DNA of 64,000 nucleotides from Mortierella alpina (taxonomy: Eukaryota > Mortierellomycota > Mortierellomycetes > Mortierellales > Mortierellaceae): positions 1,488,001 through 1,552,000 of the forward strand of contig JANATF010000012.1 in NCBI GenBank assembly GCA_029449245.1. Reading direction: 5' to 3'. The notes beneath the pieces are model-generated. The model was not told where the DNA came from and did not search any database. It saw only the letters and a program-made list of their open reading frames with translations. A program made the translations under genes and the position numbers. Shown piece by piece: positions 12,569-22,379 of this stretch (the first letter of the stretch is position 1; each line of letters starts with the position of its first letter).

Positions 12569-13520
12569 ATGATTTTCGATACTTTGCTTATGCAGCCATG
12601 CAAACAATGCAACTATGCAACTATGCAGCCATGCAACTATTCAACTATGCAACTGTGATTATGCAACAGGACATGCAGCGCAATGACCATGCACTCATTT
12701 TGAACACAAGGGTCAGGGGGGAGGGGGGTTGCGCAGTACCCTAGACTCACTCCTTGTGGTGGGGAACCCCCTCTTATGCTCAATCATTTCCACAAGACGC
12801 AATTGCCTCTTTCAAGAGCCTTTATTAGTGTACATGGACTACTACTGAAGGACTCCATTGCTCTTACCTGTGCCTCTGCACCAGCCAACGCCAGCCGTGG
12901 CTCGAGTGTTACGAACTTTATAGACCGGAGGACTAGACTCAGGCTTACATCGCCCTACCTTTCATCCAAAAGATGGGGGGAGCACGAGTTATTGCAGTAG
13001 TCGGTGGTGATGGAGGCGGGCCGTAGGAGGCGCGTTCTTTCAGACATTTTTGCCTAGTCTTTCAGGGCCATTTTCGATGGCAAGGCCTGCATTTTTTTTT
13101 TTACCTCCTCCTTTTGGAACACCCTGCATGCCCAAGTCTCCCTCATGCTACAAAAAGGTATGATCTTCATTTTCATTTCTTCATCTCGACTCCCAACGAT
13201 ACCAAACGATTTTTTTATTTGTATGTGCGACGATGTGTGATGTTGAGCGTTCACAAGACTAAATGAATAGGAAATGATATGAAGGAAGAAAGAAGGAGCG
13301 ACGTGGTGGTGGTGGTGGCGGGGATGTACAAACAATATGTGCAGATCGAAGCAAAGGCTAGAAATAAAAAAGCAAGCCTGAAAGAGTATGATACAACATA
13401 TTGTACAGGTTGGGGTAAGATCATTGCTAAAATTGTTGCATACGACGTCGACGCATAACATGTGCAAAACATCCGCTCATGAAGGGTAACGTGCAATGCA
13501 ATCAGCAGCTTGACGAAAGA
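12569..13520. other. Convergent intergenic region, M13 peptidase and RING gene
   Basis: This 952-base region lies between two converging genes and should hold both 3' untranslated regions. It contains the ATGCAACT repeat (12590-12668) and AT-rich sequence. Short open frames here show no domain or codon pattern, so I see no gene. Confidence 0.6.
12590..12668. repeat. Short tandem repeat of ATGCAACT/ATGCAGCC units
   Basis: Roughly nine imperfect copies of an 8-9 base unit (ATGCAACT, ATGCAGCC) follow 21 bases after the M13 peptidase stop codon, in its probable 3' untranslated region. Confidence 0.8.
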
Positions 13521-16495
13521 CTACTCCTCAGCCATGGACGGAGCAACGCTGACTTCCGGGTCAACTGCGGGCGGCTCAGACACCACGGCTGCTGCTCGGC
13601 AGACTGGGCACTTGTTTGCTCCAGTTGTGAGCCACTACAGGGGCGCAGGAAAGGGAGAAGAAAGTTAGCATAACGAGTTCATGCAAAATAAGCGACAAAA
13701 TCATATTGACATGGCTCTCACCTTATCAATACACTCTTGGTGGAACCCGTGTCTGCACTTGAGTGCACGCATGTCTTCGCCCTCTTCGTACTCGCTCATG
13801 CAGACCAAGCATTTAGTTCCATCGCCAAGGGTTACGACATCCCGGATGCCCTGGACCGCGTGCTCGAATCGGCCAACAGGGAAGCCAGCCCCGTCAATCG
13901 CCTCCTGCGTCGTTGTAAGGGGCCGTGCAGGCCCAATCAGGTTGGACAGCATCCACAGGTCATCATAGCTCGCTCCTCCTTCTGCATTCGCGCCAGCTGC
14001 GAGCAGGCTGCTGATATCTATATCAATTTCACAAAAGCAGGAGACAGTGGTTGGTAAATGAGAAAATGAGATCGCATATCGCATTAGACGATAATCGCAA
14101 TAAAACAAGCCCTCAAACGAAGAGACTTACATCCTCCTGAAAGTGATAGTACAACCCAAGGCGATCGCTGACGGGGTCTTTCTCCGGTCGTGTCATTGGA
14201 GCCGTCTTGGGTAGAGTCAGCAAGGTCAGATTCGGACTGTGGGTCAGAAGAAGGTCCGCTCAAGAACAGAATGATGGCCTCGCCAAGATCCTCGTGCGCG
14301 GCAGCTGTGCCACGTCCTTCGTTCTCGTTGCTGGTATTCTCACCAGCATCGCCAGCCCCGCTCATCTCTCCTGCATCATTGCTTGAACCAGGTGCCCTGT
14401 TGCGGTTCCGAAGTGCATGGCCCAGACCGCCACCAATCTGTACAAAACGGATCGTCGCATTGCGTCTTCTAGGCTGCGCGTTGGAGTCGGTTTGTGCCTC
14501 GCTAGTGTCCTCACGGCTTTCGGCGGAAGGCGAGTCGACTCCAGTGACGGTGGGAGCATCTGCTGCGGCTGCGAGAGTGGTTGGATCCGTGGCAGAACCT
14601 GACTCTGACTCCAAGGCACCAGTTCTGCCCTCGGCGTTTTCGCCTCTAGTTTCATCTGGGAGCCGGATGCCACGACTGAGGTCTGTCAGTAGTCGCATGA
14701 AGAACGGGAGCTGGTTCATCAGAAACTGAGTCCTGTCCGTTATAGAACCCGGGGTCTCTGCGTCTGCTTCCGTGCTTGTACCTGTGCTTGCTTCAAGAGG
14801 TGTTGCTGCAGCGGCCGCGCCTGAGGCGTCGTTGCGGCGTAGAGAGTCCAAACGTTCTGTGCTGGCTGGCCGCTGGTGTAGCTGGCGAAGTCCCGTGATG
14901 GACGGGTCTGAAGCATCGTTATCTAATGGACGTAAGGTTCGTGCGCCCTCGCTGCTAGCAGTTCTAGAGATACCGTCATGGCCGCTGCTGATGCTGCTGC
15001 TGGTAAGGTTTTCTGTCATACTCTGTGAGCCACCCTCTCCTTGTTGTTGCTGCGGTGAGTTCTGTTGCTGTTGTTGCTGTTGTCCCTCCTCTGTGACACC
15101 TGTAGACTCACGCAGCGACCGCAGAGCCTGGTGTCGAATCAGATAAGCAAGGAGCTCTGCCCCAGAAGGGCGGCCAGTTTGCGGTAGTCGATTATGGTCT
15201 TGAAGGGGCGTGTCCAAGGTAGAGGCAGAGGCAGAGGCAGAGGAAGACGCTGGTGATTCGTGGTCGAGGTCCATATCATCATCGTCGTCCGAATCGGGCC
15301 GAATGGGTAGCAGACTCGAGGAGATCGAGGTCCCGCCTCGAGGGTTCAAGAGTCGCTCATAAGGCGAGAAGCTGTCTGGGCTAGCAGCGGTGCTTGGCAG
15401 AGCAGAGCCGAGTTCTTGGTCGAGCCGTATCCTTGATCGAGCGAGCTCAGCTGTGCTGGATGCCTGATCTGTACTGCTGTGGACTACAGCGTCGTCGGAC
15501 AGGAGGGTGGTGGACGAGGGGTGGTCTGGCGTCACTGCTGGTCGGACGGACTCACTGGCGTCACTGCTTGGCATGCTCGTCGCTGTAGTCGGCAGCTGCT
15601 CCTGAGGTGCTAGACCGACCGATTCAGCGTCAATGTCCATGTACTCTTCGGGTGGGTGTTGAAGGGTTGCCATGCTGTTGCTTGGAGGTGCATTCGCCGA
15701 TGAACTGAACGCAGCAACGCTCGATGCCCTGCTAGAACTGCGAGTGCTGCCAATCGACTGCTCGTCATACATGCGCTGAACACGAGAGAGTCCTCGGGGC
15801 GTGCGCCCCCCAAGGGAGCTGGGCTGAAGTGCGGGAGAGCGACTCGTCGCCCGCGCATTGGCGTTACTCGAGCCACCTGGGACTGACGGCCAATCGGGTC
15901 GGCCAACACCACTTGGCTGGCGGTTGCTTTCTGTTGCATTGGTGCTGCTGCTACTACCAGTGGCGACGACAGTGGCGACCTGTGGAGCAACGGAATGACC
16001 TCCTGATGCAACTGCGCTGGAACTCACACTGCGCTCATTGTCGCTGGCACAGGCTTGACCCGCGTTGGCACCATGGTTGTTGCTACTACTGGTATTGCTG
16101 TTGCTGGTGCTGCTGTTGTCGTTGTTACTGTTCCTGCTGCTGTTGTTATTGCTGAAGGAGCCACGGGAAAGGAGAGGATAAAAGGACGAAAAGAGGTTGG
16201 CTCGGCGCCTCCTCTCCGTGGTCGAGCGAAGCAGTCTGGAGGTGGAGGAAGCCTGTTGCTGTGGCGGCTGTTGCTGCGGTGGTGGCAGCTGTTGCTGTCG
16301 GTATATGGGTGCAGCGCTGGTGTTGTTGCCTGATCGTGGTGATGATAGGACTGTGTGGGAAGAAGACGAGGCAGTGGGGGCAGGAGCTGTGGATGAGGAC
16401 GAGGCCGTGCCCGAGGGAGGTGCCGAGGAAGAGGAGCGTCGGCCATGCCTCGACGAGGACGAGGACGACGAGGGCGTTGAGTTGGTCTGGCCCAT
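13521..16495 (-). CDS. RING-H2 ubiquitin ligase-like protein with very long disordered N-terminus
   Basis: Probable E3 ubiquitin ligase. Exons on the minus strand: 16495-14131, 14017-13722, 13634-13521; 924 residues. Only the last ~130 residues look folded. A C3H2C3 RING-H2 finger has ligands C858, C861, C876, H878, H881, C884, C896 and C899, with the expected Trp after the sixth ligand (WLTTGANKCPVC). The short segment before it (about 789-850) is also likely ordered. The first ~780 residues are Ser/Thr/Gln/Asn-rich low complexity with acidic patches. The protein begins MGQTNST, a fair N-myristoylation consensus (Gly2, small polar residue at 6), so membrane attachment is possible. No transmembrane segment is seen. 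The RING assignment is strong; the substrate is unknown. Confidence 0.9.
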
Positions 16496-16872
16496 GGCAG
16501 TGGTGTGGTCAGAGTCGCCTGTGCGAATGATGAGGAAGAACGATGCTGGTCTGGCCTATGTGCTGTGTGTGGTGTGTTGTGGAGAGTGTGTAGTGGATGT
16601 GGATGTGGAGGTCTATTGTGTCCGTGTGTCGAGAGTTTGATGAATGCAAAAGGAAGAACGAGGATAGTCTGAATAATCAAAAAAAAACCCCCTCCCATAT
16701 CATATGATTTGCTTCTCAAAGCTGTGCTCTTGCCATGCCAGTGGTCACCTGAACGGTCGTCGACATCAAAAACGTTCGCTTTATTTCCACACCCTTGCCT
16801 TTCCCGACTTCCTCGTGGCATGTGCGCCAAAAATGGAGTGTTTAGAAAAATAAGGACTATCTATCCGGGCCA
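16496..16872. other. Spacer, Apq12-like gene to RING gene
   Basis: These 377 bases are the upstream region of the RING gene and the 3' region of the Apq12-like gene, both on the minus strand. The sequence near the RING start is rich in GT on the plus strand. No gene is seen. Confidence 0.6.
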
Positions 16873-17445
16873 TTACGCGGGTTGGTTGCGCAGGTGTTGC
16901 TGCTGGCGATGGTACTCTGCCCTGAATTTTGTTTGCATGTTGCTGAACCCCTGCGAGATGGGATCTCGGTGTCTGCTATGCTGCTGCTGTCCTCCAGAGC
17001 TGTAGGACCCGTTATCCATTCCCTCGGACGTGATATTGATGATGAACCACAGGACAACTGTCACCACTGCGACAATGACCGACAGCTTGATCAGGTTCAG
17101 GACCGAGCGCACGATCCATGAAATAACGCCATAGACGATCCGGAAGGCGATGTAGGTGATAAGTGCCAAGAGAATATAAGTTGTCAGGGGTGTCTCCGAG
17201 GCGGTCAGGGAAGCAAACGCGGCATTAATGTTGTGAGCCACCGTGGCGAGCGTGGACATGACTGCTGACTGGTACTGTGCGCCTTGGCCCTTGCCAAAGT
17301 GCAACGTGGACTGCTCAAGAGCAGCGGCTGCTTTGGTGATAGTGCTGATGGTCATGCTCAGGGCGGCCACGACTCCTGCGGCAGCGTCGTCGCCAATAAA
17401 GTTGGAGAGAAGCGGCACTGCTCCTTGAAGGATGGGCTGGTCCAT
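16873..17445 (-). CDS. Small two-helix membrane protein, possibly Apq12-like
   Basis: A single-exon gene of 190 residues starting MDQPILQGAVPL. Two adjacent hydrophobic segments lie near residues 90-115 (YILLALITYIAFRIVYGVIS) and 121-143 (LIKLSVIVAVVTVVLWFIIN), separated by a short basic amphipathic turn. A soluble Gln/His/Arg-rich tail follows. Two close helices with a basic amphipathic link resemble Apq12, the nuclear-envelope/ER protein involved in nuclear pore assembly and lipid homeostasis. That is inference from topology and a loose sequence resemblance. The frame is open further upstream, but the extra residues are Ser-rich with no conserved look, so the MDQP start is preferred. It is transcribed away from the INTS9 gene across a 317-base spacer. 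Confidence 0.65.
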   Translation of the reverse strand: MDQPILQGAVPLLSNFIGDDAAAGVVAALSMTISTITKAAAALEQSTLHFGKGQGAQYQSAVMSTLATVAHNINAAFASLTASETPLTTYILLALITYIAFRIVYGVISWIVRSVLNLIKLSVIVAVVTVVLWFIINITSEGMDNGSYSSGGQQQHSRHRDPISQGFSNMQTKFRAEYHRQQQHLRNQPA

Positions 17446-17762
17446 GGTAAGGGTGAGGCTGCGCGAGTGAGAGGCAATCCGTTCCTGCGAGGTTGATGAT
17501 GGCTGTGCCTGGGAGAAGTGGCCTGAATGAGAGCGGGATGAGTGAGATAAAGGAGCAAAAGAGTGAGAGGGAAAAAAAAGCTTTTCTGGGCGTGTCGATG
17601 CCATGGCAGCCCAAGCGGTGAGGACCCTTAAGTCGATATCCCGCCGCATGAAACTGCTCTACTTTATGCCCGTCTTGATTCACTCCCATCGCGCGTCCAC
17701 CATTCGCAGCTCCACACACCCACAGCCTTGCTTGCTCGCTCACATTCAAAAGACTCGCCACA
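17446..17762. promoter_or_regulatory. Divergent promoter region, Apq12-like / INTS9
   Basis: Only 317 bases separate the two divergent start codons, so the promoters must overlap or be shared. I cannot point to a confident TATA box or factor site. Confidence 0.5.
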
Positions 17763-20662
17763 ATGCGTCTGGTACATCATCGCTGAGCATAGTGCATGTT
17801 TTCATCGAGCTACCTGAAGCACCCACTGACCCCCCATGCCCTCTTCTAGACATCTCTCTTGCCAGACGGCGAGCCTAATTGCATGGTCTTGAAGCTCAGG
17901 CAAATGCTGATCCTGCTGGACTGCGGCCTCGGTCAGGAGCAGATCTACGCAATGCCAGTACGTGAGGGTGGCCTCATCGAGGAGCACAAGGACAGCAACA
18001 TCTCGATGACAGCTGGATCAGAGGGCAGAGGAGGCGCACTCAAAAGAAAGCCAGCACCGACAGATACCACGGACATTCGACAGGACTGGGCAGCATTCCT
18101 AAAATCGTCGTCTACTCAGTTCCAGCCAAAAAAGAGGCAACGCTTTCCTGGAACAGACTCGTCGACACAAACCACCGCCACAACGAATACAACGACAGGA
18201 ACTGACGCGGCAGATCCAGGCTCTTCAGGCGGCACCAAGCAGCCTCTCTCGTCTCAACCGGCGTCCACTGGAGAGTACATGTTCAAACTACCAGACTTTT
18301 CAGGCGTGGATCTCAAAGCCATCGATGTCGTCCTTATCTCGAACCACAATCACATCCTGGCGCTACCCTACCTGACCGAGTTTACAGACTTTCAAGGCAG
18401 AATCTTTGCAACGGAACCTACGATCGAGTTTGGGAGGTACGCGACCTTGTATATCAGTAAGGGCATGGACACAGGATCGTCCCTGAATCTGCATCATTAA
18501 TAACGACCTCGGTTTCTTCAACATAGACAGCTCATGACCGAATTCGTCTCGTTCTTTGGAACCAGTGTTACATCGAGTCCACACCAAGTCATCGACAGGA
18601 AAAAGCTAGTTGCGCGAGCAGGCTCAGGACTTTATCCAGCATACACACATGCGGACATCAAAGCGTGCATAGACAAGATCCAGCCAGTGCGATTCCGGGA
18701 ACATATCGTAAGCAGATCAAGCCTGGAATGCAGCTCACTACTACATCGAAAAATGCTACCACAGTCGTCTCACGGGCCGATCTCATTTTCTAGGCACTCT
18801 ATGGATCCCTCAAACTGACAGCCCATAGTGCTGGATATTGCCTTGGCAGCTCAAACTGGCTGATCCAAATCGGAACAGAAAATGCAAGTGATGTGGCCAA
18901 CAATGCGTGGTTGATTCATACAACCTTGACCAAGAAGAACGCGCCTAACCTTTGATCCTTTAGATTGCATACTTCTCTTCATCATCAACACATTCTAATC
19001 TGCATCCGGACCCCTTGGACGGGACTCTACTGGAACATGCCAGCACCGTCGTGGTGGCAGATCTTTGCCCAAGGGGAAGCATCATGTACAACAACGGCAT
19101 GAGCGAGGTGTGCGCCCATGTTGCCCAGACTATCGCACGAAAGGGCAATGTCCTGATCCCCTGTACCATCTCAGGATTTATCTTTGATCTTCTTGAAGAC
19201 ATTCATTTGCACTTGAATAACATGGGCTTGGTGCAGCAGGTGCAGTATAGCTTTGTGTCCCCTGTCGCTGACACAGCGCTTCAGTACTCAAATATCTTGG
19301 CCGAATGGTAAGCTTAACCACCCCTGTCGCTGCTCGTTAGTTATATATTGCTGAATAACGATCTAACATCCACGAATGTCTCTTACCTGCAGGATGGCGC
19401 CTCGAAAGCAGGAGATGGTTTACTTGCCAGAGGCACCACTACTCCATGGCATTCTATTGGAAAAGGGTCCTGCAAAGAACTACAAGAGTGTTCACGGAGC
19501 GTTTGCATCTGATCTCAAATATCCTTGCATTGCCTTTGGTGGACACCCATCACTCCGGTCTGGACCCATTGTGAACCTTCTACACATGTGGGGAAAGAAA
19601 GCCAATAACTCCATCATATTCATAGGCAAGTATCTTTTCCTGACCTTGGCGAATTCTATCCCATGTGCTATGTTTTGTGAATGCAGGGACCATGTATTAA
19701 CCTTCGACCGACAAATTATAGAGCCCAGAATTGATGTTCCTGCAAGTCTGGAACCATACGAGGGCCTTGAGATCAGCAAGAGCATATGTCCTCTTGATAC
19801 CCGGCTCTCAATAGATCAGCTCGTGGACCTCATGAGGCGATACCGACATCCCAAGCATGTTCTAGTTCCAACACGTGCTGCAGCTCTTACAAAATCAGAT
19901 GGCACGGTTGAGCTTTCCGACGCAAAAGGAACAACATCCACACCCGCACTCCGCTGGTCTTCCTATAATGTGGGCGAATCTGTCCAGCTCGGAATGGCCT
20001 CTCTGTATGAGAACGTGCTGTTGTCAGAGGAGGTAGGAGTCGCTGTCATTACCCATCGATGGCGGGGGGTGGGGGGAGGGTTGTTTCATTATACAGACGT
20101 GCAATGATCTAACTGAATCGAACTCTGCTCTGTAATTAGTTGGCGAAGGGGATATTTCCTCAGTCATTTGGAAGTACATCGATCGCGTCGGTGGCAGGAT
20201 CTCTGTCAATATACAATAATCAGATGCAGCTGGAGGCACCTTCTGTCGCAGGACGGCAATTGCTATCTCTCCACACTCAGCGACAGCTTCGCGGCGTCAT
20301 GAATTTACAGAACCTATTGGCTGGACTCGCAACGGTAAAGAGGAAATTTTAGATGTCAACGCCTTTTGCTGCCAAAACTTGGTTGTTAACTTTCGACTGA
20401 ATATCAACTGATCTCTTGTATATCTGTGGAACTCTAGATCGGTGTCATTAATCCGACCGTGACCGAATCTGGTGGCGATGAGGATAGTTTCATGAAAGGA
20501 TCCGAGGCAAAGCCCGTCAAGCAGGAGATCAAAGTCGAGTTTGAGATCGAAGGGAAACCAGCATGTATAATTGTTCGAGAAGACGAGACGATTGTCAAGT
20601 GTGAGGAAAGCGCCCGTCCGCTACTTAGAGAGCCGATATTAAAATGCTTCCTCTCCCTTTGA
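17763..20662 (+). CDS. INTS9: Integrator subunit 9-like beta-CASP protein (inactive nuclease partner)
   Basis: INTS9 pairs with the INTS11 nuclease in the Integrator complex, which cleaves snRNA precursors and paused transcripts. Exons: 17763-17771, 17850-18436, 18527-18707, 18794-18883, 18964-19307, 19393-19625, 19722-20032, 20140-20334, 20438-20662; 724 residues. The first coding exon is nine bases (MRL), joining to TSLLPDGEPNCMVLK and LLDCGL. The metallo-beta-lactamase site is degenerate: LISNHNHILALPYLTEF, where an active nuclease would have HxHxDH. This matches INTS9 and not INTS11 or CPSF73. Further family matches are HSAGYCLGSSNWLIQ, the beta-CASP-like GNVLIPCTISGF, and FGGHPSLRSGPI. 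Introns 18884-18963 and 19626-19721 appear to use GC donors (GCAAGT). CPSF100 is the main alternative. Confidence 0.9.
18884..18963 (+). other. Probable GC-AG intron in INTS9 gene
   Basis: The exon ends ...GGAACAGAAAAT and the intron opens GCAAGTGATG, a perfect U1-pairing donor except for C at position 2, and closes at TTTAG. Splicing here keeps phase 0 and joins GTEN to IAYFSSSS. The nearest GT donor (18888) would break the frame. Confidence 0.75.
19626..19721 (+). other. Probable second GC-AG intron in INTS9 gene, 96 bases and frame-neutral
   Basis: The sequence reads ATAG|GCAAGTATC ... AAATTATAG|AGCCC. Removal joins IIFI to EPRIDVPASLEPYEGL, which fits the family (human protein has FTEPD at this place). 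The intron is a multiple of three and has no stop codon, so retention would insert 32 residues without truncating the protein. Confidence 0.7.
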
Positions 20663-20760
20663 GAGTGCAGCAAAAGGGAAAGGAGGGCTTTCAAAGAACA
20701 AGAGGAAGAACACACTGGAAATATGGACCATGGCTTTTTTTAATCCACACCTGCAGTGCG

Positions 20761-21558
20761 CTATGCCTGCTGCGTACAATCCAACATCCGCTGGTTAAAG
20801 TCGGGGCTGCTCTGCATCCAGATGGCCAGGTGCTCTCTTTGAAATGCCTCAAAGTCCCATGGCCTTGAAGTGTCCAGATGTTCCCGAGGTCCTGTAAAGA
20901 CATACACGTAGGCTTCCACAAGGTCGCCTGCAGAGAGTGGCTGGCATTGTCCCTGGACATTGTACTTTGCTGGCACAGGATCTAAGATCTTGACAGACAG
21001 GACTTTACGTGTATATTCCTGGATACGTGGCAGGTCGGGCGGGATGAAAAGGTTCTTGTTTAAGCAAAAAAAAAAAAAAAGGACGAGATGCTTTGTGGAC
21101 ACCTTTGCAAGGATCGAAACAAGTGTACAAATGGACACGCTTAACTCACCGATCCCTCGAACTGATCCAACCTGAAGCGGTCCATCATGGTGTGGCCAAA
21201 GACCAACAGCCCCTCGACGAACTCGTGGCTGTCCTCGGAGGCGACCATGCCTGGATATGGTTCGTTATGGTACGGATAGCGGATGTACCCCTACGATGGA
21301 GTGTCAAAAAGATGGTGGGGTATGAAAGAACAAGAAGAGAGGGGAGACAAAGACCAGAGTTAGCTTACTGCTCCAGACGGAGTTTGTGCCTGAAGGAGTC
21401 GCACACTGGATGGTCCACATTAGTGTGCACACCTGGATTGAGGCTCGAACCGTGAAGAGATCAGCCTCGGGGCCTGGTCGAGTCACGGAATTGAGCACCT
21501 TTGGCTCCATGAGGGATCCATAGAAGAAGCAGGGATGAGGCTCGGTTGCGATGGCCAT
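20761..21558 (-). CDS. AIG2-like / gamma-glutamylcyclotransferase-fold protein
   Basis: A small enzyme-like protein of the AIG2/GGCT fold. Members release 5-oxoproline from gamma-glutamyl compounds, or are of unknown function. Minus-strand exons: 21558-21433, 21389-21369 (a possible 21-base microexon), 21290-21150, 21018-20761; 181 residues, or 174 if the microexon is skipped. The N-terminus MAIATEPHPCFFYGSLMEP has the F-x-YGSL substrate loop typical of the family. GYIRYPYHNEPYPGMV and FEGSEYTRKVLSVKI follow the family order, with a Tyr-rich, helical C-terminal extension. The Glu in SHEFVEGLLVF or nearby is the likely catalytic acid. It converges with INTS9 (98 bases between stop codons) and diverges from the histone gene. 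Confidence 0.85.
21369..21389 (-). other. Possible 21-base microexon of the AIG2-like gene
   Basis: A phase-0 stretch coding AQTPSGA is bounded by a good acceptor (CTTCAG) and donor (GTAAGC). Skipping it also keeps frame and gives a spacing that looks closer to the family (ASIQ directly to GYIRYP). It may be constitutive, a cassette exon, or intronic sequence. Confidence 0.45.
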
Positions 21559-22022
21559 GGCGAGGAGGATCTTTTTTTTGCTGTGGTAGAAGAGATGAGA
21601 ATAGCGAGCCTCTTTGCTTCTCTTGCGCCCAGCCGACCGTCGAAGCCAGGGCGAGCCAATCACAGCCTCTGTCACAGCCCTAGGCACCTCGAACCTGCCC
21701 TGCTACCACACCTAGATGGCTCGCTCCTCTCAGGACTAGAAAGAGCCCACTCCTAAGCCTGTGAAGCCTCTTTGTCCTTTACGTGCGTACCGCGAACCCG
21801 CTCTCTTGTGAGCCGAGGAGGCTGAACTCCAAGTCAGAGAAGAATGCCACACTTGGACGGGAGGACTTTGGGGACTGAGGGTTTGGTTGAAAAGCAATGC
21901 GATAACTCTCAATCGCGGTTTTTTTCTCTCCCATTTTCTAGTCCAGCGTCATTTTATCATCTCATCGAGCTAAGAAGGAATCCATAAACAACAAAACAAT
22001 ACCTCCATCCCGTCAGCAAAGC
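21559..22022. promoter_or_regulatory. Divergent promoter region, AIG2-like / histone H1
   Basis: These 464 bases separate two divergent start codons. I see no clear TATA box or histone-specific element. The open frame upstream of the AIG2-like start has no family features and is probably leader. Confidence 0.5.
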
Positions 22023-22347
22023 ATGTTCTCGCAGAGTAATAGTCCCGCAGCTTCGGCCTCGACGGAGGATCACTTTTCAGATGCGAACGAATTTGCTTAT
22101 CCATCCAGCCGTAAGTGTTTTGAGTGTACTGGCGTCGTGTGGGCATCATACAAGTCTGCGTCTAACAACAGGATGCGAATTGTTGATCATAGATAAAAGT
22201 TTGTTGACCCCTCCTACCTCCCAGCAAACGGCTGGCCAAGCCGAGATCCCAGGCGAGCTCTCTGGGGAAGAGAGCAAAGTGAAGGAAGACGAAGAAGAAA
22301 GAGATGAGGAAGAAGAGGAAGAAGAAGAGGAGGAAAAAAAGGAAGAT

Positions 22348-22379
<32 letters not shown>

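Noticed and set aside
18888-18963. GT donor at 18888 as the start of INTS9 intron 4
   Set aside because: It breaks the reading frame; the GC donor at 18884 keeps it.
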